A DNA stretch of 64,000 nucleotides from positions 3,100,001 through 3,164,000 of the forward strand of contig OZ017797.1 in assembly GCA_963969395.1 (NCBI GenBank), in the 5' to 3' direction. Origin of the DNA: Pseudoscleropodium purum (taxonomy: Eukaryota > Streptophyta > Bryopsida > Hypnales > Brachytheciaceae). Each line of letters opens with the position of its first letter. Position 1 is the stretch's first letter. The position numbers and the translations under genes were made by a program. The notes under the pieces are model-generated. The model ran no database searches. It was not told where the DNA came from and saw only the letters and a program-made list of their open reading frames with translations. Shown piece by piece: positions 22,398 through 34,397 of the stretch.

Positions 22398-23194
22398 TTA
22401 CTCATAAATGCTTGAGGCCTTTTTTGAATTTTTAGGAACTTGTTCTAAATTGAACAAAAAACCAACATTTTAATGAGTTGCATCAATTTTCTTCTTTAAT
22501 CATAACTGTACAAATTCAAACTCAATATGCTAAAGAGTCACATAAAAATAAGAAAACATAACAATATCCTTTATGGATTGAAAGATTGTAATGTTTGATC
22601 ATAAGGGTGTTAAAGTGTGAAAGTGAATTTAAAATGAATTTCTTATGTGAATTTTTTTTTTGAGATCTAGTGTATTTGAGGTTCATTTCTAAGATTTTAC
22701 GTTTTGTTAACTGAAATTGTGTGAAGGTTTGAATGCATTGTCTCTTTCCTAATGCATATTTTTGGGTGAAAGAATTTTGATAGCCCCCATTGGTATACAA
22801 TATTCAATTTATAATTGAATTTTTTTTATAAAATCATTTTTAAAACAAAAGTTCTTTGACATTCTTATTGGAAAAATGATTAATTAGTGATATTATTTTG
22901 AAGCAATTTTATGCTATATTTGACTACTTTGGGACTATTTGGTGAATTCTAGACTAAACATTGTGAGATCTCTTGATGACAATATTAAAAGATCTTTGAA
23001 TATTAGTATAGATATCTCAATGTTTTATATTGATCTTACAATGTTTTGCCATAGATCTCTTGATGTTTGCATTATCCCTTAATGATCATTTTCTTTTCTC
23101 TTGATGACCAATATTAATTCTAAACTTCTAAAAGTCTAGAAGTAGTTAAATGAGGCATTTGGGCCTCTAAATATGATGGTCTATTAGGGGTTAA
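22398..23194. mobile_element. CCCCTAA-ended inverted-repeat element, diverged copy
   Basis: The left end (ATAAATGCTTGAGGCC) and the following anchor GTACAAATTCAAACTC match the 53451-54101 copy. The right end is ATTAGGGGTTAA, the inverted terminal word of the family. The interior is partly homologous up to about 22800 and then unrelated. No coding capacity. Confidence 0.5.
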
Positions 23195-24764
23195 TACTAC
23201 TCCAAATTTGACACCTAAATTTAAAGCAAAAAGCGTTATATAAGTTTAGATATTGTTTACACAAGATGTTTACAATCAAATTAAATATGAGAATTTATGA
23301 AAGCTTCCTATTGGTTTTTAGCAAACCTACCGACTATTTAAAAAAAAAATTATAATTCTTTTATACAAGGGCCAACTAATGCATGCTAAGGGATTTTGTA
23401 GTCTTCTTTAAATTGTTGATGAGATCCAGTAAAAATGATTAATATATAATAATATTATTAACAATAATACTAACTATGTTCAATTGTAACTAGTAACAAC
23501 TGTAGATACATTTAATTACCTTACCTTAATCATTTATTGTTTGAATATACTAGCCATATGCATATCATTAGAAAAAATCTAAGCCTTAGGAGGGCCGTTA
23601 AGGATTGGTTTTTCAGCACACCATAGTGTAAGTACAAATTAATTTTTTTTTAATTATTTATTAAAAAAATTATTTAAAAAACTAAAAAAAATTAAAATTT
23701 GACGTGGCATTGATGTGGCACAAGTAGTGTCACATCAACTTCTTTCATTAAAAATAAATAAAAAAATAGTTTGAATTCCTCTCTAATTGCAACTAGGGAG
23801 TTCCGGGGGATCCAAAACTTGCAACCTTCTCAAGGACTGAAATTTTTTGTAATGACTAAGATGGGAAGGTCTATAAAGTCCTCTGGTTCTAAAAGTGTCC
23901 TTCAACAGAGAGGTATATTTTGATTTCTCATGACACCAACAATATACAAATAGTATATGTTTTAGGAAGTAGATGCTTTTAGTGATCACAAAGTTTCAAC
24001 TTCAGAAATTCATAACTAAGGGAATTGACCCATTTCTGATCACCCCCCATTTTCTAGCCTATAGGTTGTTTGATTTTTGTGAAATTGTGGCAGGGTTTGT
24101 AAAGTAGTTGTGGCGTATGATGATTGGTTGTGAGGCTCTCAATATTCCAATAAGCCCTTGGTTGATTAGCAACTAGGCTATGGTTGAAAATAGAAAAGTC
24201 TATTTGACTAGTATAGATCATATAGTTTGGCTAAAAAATTCATAATAATTATATTTTGAGTTAGAAAATTCTGAAAAATTCTGTAATCCTTCCAAACTCT
24301 ATTTCTATATGAGGGAAAATTTCTGAACTCAGAAAATCTACATTCGACATGTCCATAATTGCTTAAGTGATTGGAAATGGGTTGGTTCTGTTAATTCCAT
24401 AAAGCTTCAAAAAAATATGAAATGACTTGGGTTAGATGCCAATTCCATTTGTCTTTCAAGGAAAATTTACTAAAAAATACTTCATGAAGTCTAACCTTCC
24501 AACTTAATTTTTAACTTTTAAATGGGCACTTTATGAACCTCCTACCGTTTGCAAGAGGTGACAACTGCCCAACACAAGCCTTTATTATGATACCACATCA
24601 CATGCAAACACTTTCACCGTCCCATTCTCCACAATTGAAATTTGCCAACTCATTCTCGATCAGACGTGGCTCATTCACCAGCTTCCACGTTCAAAATCCA
24701 CCCAAGTCCATGACGTTCCTGTCCCCACAAAAGAATTGCAAACAGTATGCTCAGTTCGTTGGCT
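23195..24764. other. AT-rich spacer upstream of the SDR gene
   Basis: There is no gene up to about 24500. A patch at 23580-23820 has GC-richer ends around an AT core and may be a small decayed element. From about 24530 composition becomes coding-like and should hold the leader and promoter of the next gene. Open frames at 24533-24997 in other frames overlap its first exon. Confidence 0.5.
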
Positions 24765-27700
24765 ATGGCGACTCTACGCTCGCCCACTTCCATTCTCGTC
24801 ACCTCCTCGCCTACTCTCCTCGGCGCCACTGCTCCTGCATTTTCAATACGAAATCATCCCACCTGCACCTTCCCATTTCAATCCTGCTCTTCGAAATTTT
24901 CTCATCTTGCATTTCCAGAGCTTCAGTCGCACCCGAAACATCTCCGAAACCGTCGACTCACTGTTGTTTCCATGGTAAGCACTGCTCGGACTTTTAAGTT
25001 ATTGGGACCTGCTCTTCTGAAAAATGAAAAATGAAAAAAAAATGAGGATGGAATCCTACGCTTCCGTTCTTTGCATTCTTGGTTCTTAATTGCAGCTGAA
25101 AAAGGGGCCAGAATGTGTAAGAGGAATGGATAAGGTATTCTTGTGTTATTTGCGCTGTTGGCAATCCGTTGAATTCTTGAGTAGAGAAAAATTTGTAGGT
25201 GTGGACGTAAGGAAGGTGAGATAACGCATTTGAGTGATTTCTGCTATTAGTGTGGAATTTGGTGGGTGGAGTCTGGGTATTTGTTAGAGGATTTCAATGC
25301 ATTTGTGTATGTGTTGTTTGGATATTGTATGAATAAGTTATGGATTGTTGGATTTTGGAGTAGTAAGGTCCGAATTACGAGACTAGACTAACCATGAAGA
25401 TCTCATGGATGCATCGTTTGACTAGAAGTTGAGTAATCTCATTGCTGTCAAGTCACGTGTTTAGGTGATACTTGCATTAGAATATGGACGACTTTTCAAA
25501 GCACTGGAGAGAGACCCTGTGCAAATGAGTCCCTTACTTTAGCAGAAGTACTGTAGTGGAAATTTGTGGATTGGAATACTGTAGCTCTCCATTTTTGTTT
25601 TGTTTTTGGAAGTCGTTACAGTGCCACACATTATTTTTGTTAACTTAACAACCAACGTTACTGTTGCTGTGCAGGCGAGTAGTACTTCCGTGCCGAGCTC
25701 CGGGAACTCCAATAAGACAGTATTTGTTGCTGGTGCAACTGGCCAAACGGGCAAACGAATTGTAAACGAGTTACTTGCTCAAGGATATGTTGTGCGAGCT
25801 GGAGTTCGAGATGAAGCAAAGGCAAAGGACATACTTCCCAAGAACGATAAACTAGAGTTTGTGAGTTTCTTGTAACCCTTATCAGTGGAAATCAATACGC
25901 CGTATTCCTCATCTACCTCTTGCACACAATTATGCAATGCCGAAACATTTTACTCATCACTCTATTTTTATACCAACGGAGAATGGGCCCAGAGTATGCA
26001 GTGTAGAACATATAAGAAATTACTCCCAATAAAATGGCATGTTGATTAAAAGTTCAAGCTGTTGTCTGGTTTAATGAGGACCACGGTGTGCTATCTGTTT
26101 TGCTTAGTAAGGAGTGCCAATTCATGTTTTTTAGTGTACTCAATTACTCGCTAAACATGGTCTTCATTGTTGTTATTTCTGGATGATTTGTTTACTCCTA
26201 CTGAATGTATTTCGATTATGTCAAATTTGGAGTAGTGTTTCTATTCACTTTCAATTAGAAGTCAAGGTCGATCTGCGTTAACAATCCAGGTGAATCGATT
26301 GTGTGCAGGTGAAGGCAGATGTCACCCAAGGTGCGGAGTTGCTGAGCAAAGCTATTGCTGGTTCAAACGCCGTGATTGTTGCCACTGGTTTCCGACCTTC
26401 CATCGATGTTACTGCGTCATGGAAGGTACATACAATACCCTTAAGTATCTGACAGAACATTCTGGATGTAATGGATTTCCAGAGAGAGAATCAAAGCAGT
26501 TTACTCGTTTGAGTATATAAACATTGAACATCTGGACTTGACAAATAGAGAAGAAAATTACCAGCAACTTGCGATGTCTTGCAAAAATGTACATGAGATC
26601 TGGAACTCGCATTTTCTCCAGTTTTTCTCGATACCTCTTTTTCAAAAGATGCAAGCAATGCAAGCAGCTAGCTTGTATTAGAGAGGACACGGGGGAAGGA
26701 AACCCAACAGCTATAGTGTTTCTTCCCTCCAAGTTTTGAAGTTCCCCTACCCTACTTTAGGTTGCTCTTTCACGACCCTCATAAATCACAAACCTACTGA
26801 GAAAAGGTGTGTGACATGTTGGATCATTTGAAACCGAGCGCATTTCCAAGACCTTGCCCTATTATACATTTATGTTTATTGCACAATGTTCATCATAAAC
26901 AAATACATTGAAATTAGGGCACAGACTTGGAAATTCTACCTATCCGATTTGGAAATAATTCGCTTTAACTTCTGCATACAATATTCAAAGTGTCATTCTT
27001 CACCTTGCAGGTTGACAAGATTGGTACTTGCAACATGGTAGATGCCTGCCAAAAAAGCGGCGTGAAAAGACTGGTTCTCGTGAGTTCCATCCTGGCCAAT
27101 GGTGCAGCCATTGGAAAGCTCTTCAATCCTATTTACATTTTGCTCAACATCTTTGGACTCACGCTCGTCGCAAAGCTTCAAGCAGAGAAGTACATCCGAC
27201 AGTCGGGGATCGATTACACTATCATCAGACCTGGAGGCCTAAAAAATGATCCTCCAAGTGGGAACGCTGTACTTAGCAAAGAGGTAAGTGGATACACGAG
27301 GTGGGAATTTTTATAATTTATCACAAGAAAATTGTGAAGCCTATGATATTCAAACTCAAAGACTTAGATAAATCGTGAAGTGTCATATAGGTTCATCTTC
27401 ATAAAGACTCAAAACCTTTCATCTAAGAGTTCTCCTGAACATCTCAGTAGTCCTACGATGGTATTTTCTTGGGTGTTTTTCCGGTGTTAGTTTTTTCAGG
27501 TTATTGTGATTGTGAGTGCAATTCAATCGGTGTCTTGGGGTTTTGTTTCTTCTTTTTATTTTGTTTTCATTTCACTTTGTACTTCCAGGTATTGGCCAAG
27601 CTACTCGGCTATTGAGATTCACCTAGTGTTGCCGAACGTTGCCTTGTTGGGAATTGAACAGGATACAACATTTGGAGGCTCCGTATCTCGAGATACTGTG

Positions 27701-27820
27701 GCGAAGGTGGCAGTGGAGTCTCTCGGCATTCCTGAAGCATCATTCAAGGTAGTGGAGCTGATATCAACTCCCGATGCTCCTTCGAAGTCTATCCAAGAGC
27801 TTTTTCATAGTTTAGGTTGA
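24765..27820 (+). CDS. chloroplast NAD(P)-binding Rossmann (atypical SDR) protein
   Basis: Five exons give 314 residues: 24765-24974, 25675-25860, 26309-26425, 27011-27283 and 27662-27820. All are phase 0 with GT-AG introns. Residues 1-70 are Ser/Thr/Pro-rich with few acids, a chloroplast transit peptide. An ATG at 24747 would add six residues (MLSSLA) and cannot be excluded. The Rossmann motif VAGATGQTGKRIV starts near residue 88. Further family marks are VIVATGFRPSIDVTASWKVD, LVLVSSILANGA, GLTLVAKLQAEKYIRQSG and YTIIRPGGLKND. The order matches the NAD(P)-binding family of Arabidopsis At2g34460 and, more distantly, the Rossmann part of Tic62. NADPH binding in plastids is expected but the substrate is unknown. 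The usual YxxxK catalytic pair is not obvious, as in other atypical SDRs. Confidence 0.9.
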
Positions 27821-28158
27821 TTATTAGTTGAATGTTTGTGCTGCCTTTATGGAATGATATGTGGTTACTTTTGTAAAGATTTGGGTTGTCAATGTTGTGG
27901 TCTGTGGAACAAAGTGAAATAAGATGGTCACTGTAGTAGTGGAAGCGTATGACTGCGAATAAGTAGTCTCAAAGCAGTAGATTTTAGATTCTGATTAGGG
28001 GGATAGGAGATGACTGGTGCATTGCATTCAAAATATTGCTTGAAATGATAGAATGTTTTGTGAGAGTACACTAAATCAAAATCATGTCGGTATTGTTCAT
28101 TTTGGGTTGGTGAATCATTTGAAAGGTCATTGTCATCCATTAAGAAGTTGCAATTAGA
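27821..28158. other. 3' flank of the SDR gene
   Basis: Probable 3'UTR of the preceding gene followed by AT-rich spacer. No other gene is seen. Confidence 0.5.
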
Positions 28159-28505
28159 ATGAAAATTTCAATAAAACTTCATTTGGTTTGAGTTTCATAT
28201 ATACTAGTGTGCCCCATGTGGTTGCCATGGTCAAAACAAAAGAAAAAATAGTTTTCTAATTTTTTTAATTCATAAAAACTTCAAAATTCAATAACTTTCA
28301 CAACAAAGGTCAAAACATTGCAAAACCAAGCCCATGCACCCTTCCTCACCAAGGGCTTTTTAACAATACCAAATACACGAATGGGTGACACACTACCCTA
28401 AAAAATCTCAATGGAACAAGCAAAACAGAACAAAACAAACAAATAGCCTAATTTAATAGAATGATATGAAATTCAAACCAAATGAAGTTTTATTGAATTT
28501 CACTC
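28159..28505. mobile_element. MITE-like element with a 35-40-bp inverted repeat
   Basis: The ends are long inverted repeats. Left: TCAATAAAACTTCATTTGG followed by TTTGAGTTTCATAT. Right in reverse complement: TCAATAAAACTTCATTTGG followed by TTTGAATTTCATAT. They enclose about 270 bases of AT-rich non-coding DNA. The exact outer limits and target duplication are unclear. Confidence 0.6.
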
Positions 28506-29150
28506 CGTTTTGTTCACTCTTCTTCTTCACAAATGAAGAAGTTATTAAAGGAAGGTACCTTAGGAAGGCTTTGAGATTACATGTTTATTTGAATTTGTGA
28601 AGTTGAAATTTACTTAATGGGTATATTTTACTTTGTTTTTCATACAATTTTCAAAGGTGAATTCATCATCGATTTTGAATTTCTGTGTTTCTTATTCTGT
28701 ATCTTCAATGTTCGATTTAATTAAAATTTGAATTTGTAGGGGTGGAATTCATCTAGAATTTTGAGATCATTATTTATTCAATTATTTTGAGGATCATTTC
28801 AAAATAAAAACGTGATGTGAATCTTTGAGTTGGAATTAAAGGATATCTCTATTACATATAAGGAGAATTTGAAGGATTTGAATGAAAATTTTACTTGATT
28901 ATAGGTTTTGATTCTATGGTAGATAATGAATTTTTATCTAATTATACAATATTATATATAAAATAGTAAACAAATAAAACTGCATGTACGTTTTTAGAAA
29001 TTAATTGATTCTAAAATGATTTTTGGTAAGTTTTAAATAATGTATAGCAATATAGATGTAGTTTAAAACTCAGCCCCTACAATTTCTATTTCTAAACCAA
29101 GACTAAGCTAAGCTTCTAAAATACATTTTATGATAAATCTTATTGGTCAA
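28506..29150. other. AT-rich spacer
   Basis: Very AT-rich, no genes or clear repeats recognised. Confidence 0.55.
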
Positions 29151-30173
29151 TTAACCCCTAAAGTCCCAAGGCCATTTTTTTTTGTCAAAAACCACTCAAA
29201 ACTTCCTCTACTACTACATTTATCAAAATTTTCAACAAAATGTTTTTATTGGAAATCTAAACATAGGATATTGTACTCGACTTACAGAAGAAGTGGTAAA
29301 TTTTTTGTGACATTTGACCACACGGATTGAAAGATATAAGCATTTGAAGTAATTTTTTATTTATTTTTTGACTGTGCCTGACAATTTCAGCTGTCTTTGA
29401 CCATTGATTGTGGAAAAAATTTCCACTATGGATGCCTAAATTTAAAAACCTATCACATTCAAGATCATGTTAGAAATGTCTCCAAAAAATTTCAAGTCAA
29501 AAAATGACATGGAACACATCCAAAAAAATATTGCAATGCAATAGTGTCCAAAAGTTCACAATGCCTCACATAATTTTTTGAGCAAGTTTTCCACCACATA
29601 AATTTGAAACTCAAAAATCCACACAGTGGATTGAAAGATATAGTATGCCTTTATAATCTCCAAAAAAGAAATTTGAAAAAAAACAAAAACTCTATTACCT
29701 ATAGAATTTAGAAGCACTATGTGAATAAATATTGGAATATGGCTTTGGGCATGGCATGGCAAAAGGGTCGAGGTGTGTTCCCAATATGTTCCTAGTCTAT
29801 TCTAATCATTGGGAGCTCTGAATTACCTAAAATTTCCAATGGGGAACTATAACTATCTAAAACTATGAACCCTTCATTATAGAACCCGCTACCTTCCCCT
29901 TAGGCTCCCCTTGTGCCCCATATTGTTGCCTTGCCATAGTCAAGGCAAATTCCCTTGCCTATAGCTCCCCAATGAACAAAAATTTTCACAAAAATGCTCA
30001 TAACTTCTGAACCGTAAGTCAAAATTCTATGAAATTTATATGCACGCGAAGTTTGTGAGAAACTACATGCTCACAAAAAGTTTGAAAAAATCATGTTGAA
30101 TATTAAAATTGAATGAGCTTACTTGAAAACCCCAAGTGTTTCCGGAGGGGACATTTGGGACTTTAGGGATTAA
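29151..30173. mobile_element. CCCCTAA-ended inverted-repeat element, 1 kb
   Basis: The left end TTAACCCCTAAAGTCCCAAG and the right end in reverse complement TTAATCCCTAAAGTCCCAAA form a good terminal inverted repeat around 1023 bases. The interior has TTTGACCACACGGATTGAAAG, a word shared with the 17073-18044 element. No transposase frame and no clear flanking duplication. Confidence 0.65.
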
Positions 30174-30220
30174 AGTATACCCAATTTATATCCAAATTTG
30201 AATATTGGTCAACAAATTTA

Positions 30221-30598
30221 CTTCCTTTGTCCTAAGTTAAGTGTCCCATTTGGTTATTTTTTAGTCCCAATTGAAGTGTTCACTATACTTTGCATAGTCT
30301 CACAAGCACATTGAACAATATGTGCATTACAAAAGAATCAAGTAGATAATTCCTTAGCATGTTCTATGCAATCCTTTCCCATATGTGGCACCTTATAATT
30401 GTTACTACTACTAATTTCCATTATTTTGATTATATATATAAATCCCTAAAATTGTAGTCATAAATCCAAAATTTTGAAATCTAAGTCTAAATCATATTTC
30501 TATAATTCTAAACCTCTAAATGTAAAAGAATTAGAGTGTTTTTCTTAGTTTCATGAACTTTTATAAAATAGGACACTTAATTTGAGATGGGGAGGGAG
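30221..30598. mobile_element. 378-bp Stowaway-like MITE
   Basis: TA flanks both sides (30219-30220 and 30599-30600). The ends are CTTCCTTTGTCCTAAGTTAA and, in reverse complement, CTCCCTCCCCATCTCAAATT, both followed by an AAGTGTCC word, an imperfect inverted repeat of about 30 bases. CTCCCTCC-type ends and a TA target match the Stowaway group of non-autonomous Tc1/mariner elements. The middle is AT-rich, without coding capacity. Confidence 0.7.
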
Positions 30599-30600
30599 TA

Positions 30601-31620
30601 TAAAAATTGAAATATGCATCAAATTTTTCCTCATTATTAATTTATCAAAATTGATGTGTATACAAGGTATCAATAATACCTTGAGCCTACTCTTGTATTT
30701 GTTGTGTAGGGTGTCCAAAATAAAACATTATTTGATACAAGTTTCAATTCCATTTTGAATTGCTAACAAGAGATAAGAAAAAATTGATCAACCTCAAATT
30801 CTCAACCTAAAGATATTACATATGTTTGACCCATCCACACAAAAGTATCATTGAAGAAAAATTTGAACCCACAATTTAACATTTTTGTAAATTATTATTG
30901 AATTATCATACATGTAGAACCTCCCTTAGTGCAACATCTCATACTACATAATAGAGTTGGCAAAGAGTAGGTGGTCTACACATGTGGTCAAGATGGAGAG
31001 ACTTGTGTTTCTATGGCTCCTTTAGGAAAGACATGTGTTCCTATGAACTCTCTAATTGCATAAACCTCTCTTAGTGCATAGTCTCAATAGCATGCACTAA
31101 AAGAGGTCAATGAGATTGAAAAACTTTACTATTAAGTCTGGAAATGACATGTGCAATGATTTCATAACCTCAGTCGCATACACTCGCATAAGACAGAGGA
31201 AGGCAGAGCAACTTGAATGGAGGCATAACGATTACAAGGGTCAACTTCAAAGAGTTTTAGCTGTCTAAATGACAACCTCCCCACGATTTGGTTGTCAGGG
31301 ACAACGAAAACCTCAAATGATAACCCACAGAAAGTCAAATTACTGCCTTGGTCAAACAAGAATCAAACACAAAAATGATTTTGACAGCCATAATTGAGTT
31401 TAACCAATTTGCATCCAGTTATTGGATGCCAGGACCTTAAGGAATTAAGCATATACAAGGTTCAGAATGGCGGACAAGATACCAATGAATAGAGTCCCAA
31501 GCACCGCAAGATCCTTCAAATGTTGTCTACTCTAGCAAATACTCTGGTCAATCCCTACGCTACGGTACAAGTTTTAGGACAAAAATTTGCTCCGAAGAAC
31601 TGTCCTATCAATTGACCTGC
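30601..31620. other. spacer and ERGIC 3' region
   Basis: AT-rich to about 31100, then more balanced sequence that probably contains the 3'UTR of the minus-strand ERGIC-type gene. No further gene is recognised. Confidence 0.5.
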
Positions 31621-34397
31621 CTAAAATAAGGTTCCCTTTGTTGAACTTGTCATCAACTCAATTATCCTGAACATCCATTTGTCTAACATACCTGTATGAT
31701 CAATTGAGACACTGCCACTATCAGTGTTGAATTCAATATTAAAATATGCAGTATGAAGTCCCAAAGTGCAGTACATTAGGGGAAGAAAGTGACGCCATTC
31801 ATAGATGCCATGGATAAGGAAAGAGAATTTTGACAATACCTGTAACTGCAAAGGTTCCACCAAGAACGGCACATAGACGCGTGATAAAATGGCCAAAATT
31901 GCGCCTACTTTCCGTGATGGTGACCACGATTGGTGACAAGTCGTACACAAAGTAAACGGCTGCATTGACACCCCGCAACAACAGAAAGATTAGTCAACCT
32001 CGGTCACTGAAATCAAGCATTGTCTTCATTAACGAGTTCCAGGAAAAAGGCCAATCGCAATTCTCAGTACGTTACATTTAATCTACTTAGCAAGATATAC
32101 AAGATACTATAGCTTTGTCATACAAGTACAATTTTGAACTTCACCATAAACAAATTAGACAAAGTGAAGAGGCAGAACTTACCTGGATAAGATCGGTCAG
32201 TGGGCTTCACTTGTTGGTAGTACTCAGTAACAGAAAACTGGTTTGTTGGCACCACCTCTCCACTTAAATAATGATACTCAGTGGGCACAATCTGCGTGGA
32301 AGATAAAAAAGAATAATTCATCAGACCAAGAATAAGTCCCTCTTACAGTTAACAAATACAGTAGGGATACAAATGACCACAAAAAGTCTTGGATCGCCAC
32401 GTGCAAGTCAGGAAATTTCAAAAAACAATATTCGATGCTCAACTACAAAAAGGTGAGAATTAATTCAGCAGGCTAAGCATAAACCCCTCACATAGCCCAA
32501 CGCACCCTACCTTCAGAAAGTATTTGAAAGTACCGCTGGTATCGTGAAGTATGCGCTCACTCCCATCAAGTGGGTTGTGAGCGCCTGGATAAGCTGGCCC
32601 AAATGAAAGATCATGTATGACATGACTAACATTCACCTCATACCCTGTCTCAAATATCTGTCCATCATTTCCCAACTGTGTTATGGAAAGGCGTCCCAAC
32701 TGACACTATTGACCAACAACATTGACAGTCAATCTGTCAAATTACTCCACGAGAGTCTCGTCAAGACAAATTACAAACAAAGTTTCTGTGAAAAATAATA
32801 ATAAAAAATACCTCCGAGGCAACATAAAAGCTTAGACCATGCATAGAAATATGAAAATTTCCTGCAACGCGCTCTACATCAAGCACACCAAATATCTGCA
32901 CAAGCCAGAAAAAGTCAATTTAAGGTCAGAGTAGAGTGAGGTAGATGTACTAGAATTGATTCAAAGAAATCAAATAGGAAATTCAATTACCTGGCACCCT
33001 TCTCTATCCTCAATCGCCTTCTTGACCTCTTTTATCACTTGTCTGGGATCTTTCTGCAAGGAATGTCTGTGAATAGGCATGCCTGCTACTTCATCATGAG
33101 CTCCGTGCTTATCAAGTTCATGTCCTGTAAATAAAATAGACGATTTGTGAATAGATGCCTTGCGTTGACTTCACTGTCTATCCATGAGTGAACCAACACA
33201 GACCGCACTAAAGAGCTAGTATCGATATAAGCACAACTACAACCCACGAATATATCAACTTTGGCTTCTAAATTCCTGGCTTACAAATGAGACTGTATAA
33301 TACCTTTGAGGTCTTTGTGCTCGTCTTTCTGACCATCCTTATGCTCTTCATTTTTGTGTTCTCCCTCAACAAGATCGCTGATATACTCTGAACCCAGTAT
33401 GTAGCCATCCCTATGGACACGCAGCTGCATGTCATAGTCACATGTTGGCATCAAAATAATAAATCGATTCCACAAAGGATTGTTTACATTCGCATCAATT
33501 CGTTTAAGAATTCTTCCTCGATGTTGAGACGCCAAAAGCAACAACCAAATTCCATGCATGCGCACACCAACAAGCCTAGGTATATTAGACGATGATTAAA
33601 AAAAGGGTAAGAAATAACTGATAAGATCTACGAAGTTGATAAGAAGCACTTACTTTCCAAATATTCGTATCAAGATCAACCTCATGCTTGCCAGACATGT
33701 CTATCGCATCCAAACTCAAAACTGTGCAACCCAAAATATCCTTTTAACAAGTCGAACTTTAATACATAAAGGCTCTAGTCACGTTCGCGTATACCCTGGC
33801 ACTACATATGGCAAAATAAAGCGAAAGAATTTCAGCAAACAGCATTGACGGAGTTAGAGACTAACCTTCGCAGGGCAGACCAGGAAAGGTCATATTAATG
33901 TGGATTGGCAATTTCTCCCCGCGCTTGGTATCCACAGTCATCTGTTTCACGGGGGTTTATTTTAATAGGAAGCAATCAAATGAGGAGAAAATAGAACGAC
34001 CATTGTAAAGTATCATACAAAATAAAAAATAAATGAACAAAATTGTATACCTCATGTACAGTGACAGCTTGCAGATAAAAGCGAAGCTCGTGAACAAAGA
34101 GAACTGCCATTATAAATAATCCTACTGCCGATACTGCAACACTCAACCCTTCAATTGTTAGCTCTTTGCGAATGCCCAACAACAGACAAAAACTAACATG
34201 TACAAGCTCCAAGCTTTCTGTCGGGTGCAGCTCCCACATTTCAGAGAACAAAGGATGCTCCATTTTGAATGGTGAACACATAATGCAATCAAGCACTAAC
34301 CGGCTGCACCAGACGAAGTCTTTTGCATCAAATGCTCTTGGGCTCGGGGAAACGCATCCATATTCTTGATCGCTTGCCATCTCCCCGGTCTGCTCAT
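31621..34397 (-). CDS. ERGIC/Erv41-Erv46-type ER-Golgi vesicle protein
   Basis: Eleven coding exons give 367 residues: 34301-34397, 34051-34148, 33866-33941, 33654-33721, 33304-33424, 32991-33124, 32812-32895, 32511-32636, 32183-32291, 31840-31959 and 31621-31691, all with consistent phases. The layout is that of the family. A short cytosolic N-terminus (DAFPRAQEHLMQKTSSG) precedes transmembrane segment 1 (about 34-56). The lumenal domain carries TVDTKRGEKLPIHINMTFPG, LPCEVLSLD, GCQIFGVLDVERVAGNFHIS, VNVSHVIHDLSFGPAYPG and NPLDG. Then come YPAVYFVYDLSPIVVTITE and transmembrane segment 2 (about 327-350, including LCAVLGGTFAVTGML). A short cytosolic tail ends in ...TLF. These proteins cycle between ER and Golgi in COPII/COPI vesicles and help retrieve ER proteins. 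The start ATG is the one joining exon 1 in phase; the exon 2 acceptor (ttgaag) is weaker than the others. Confidence 0.92.
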
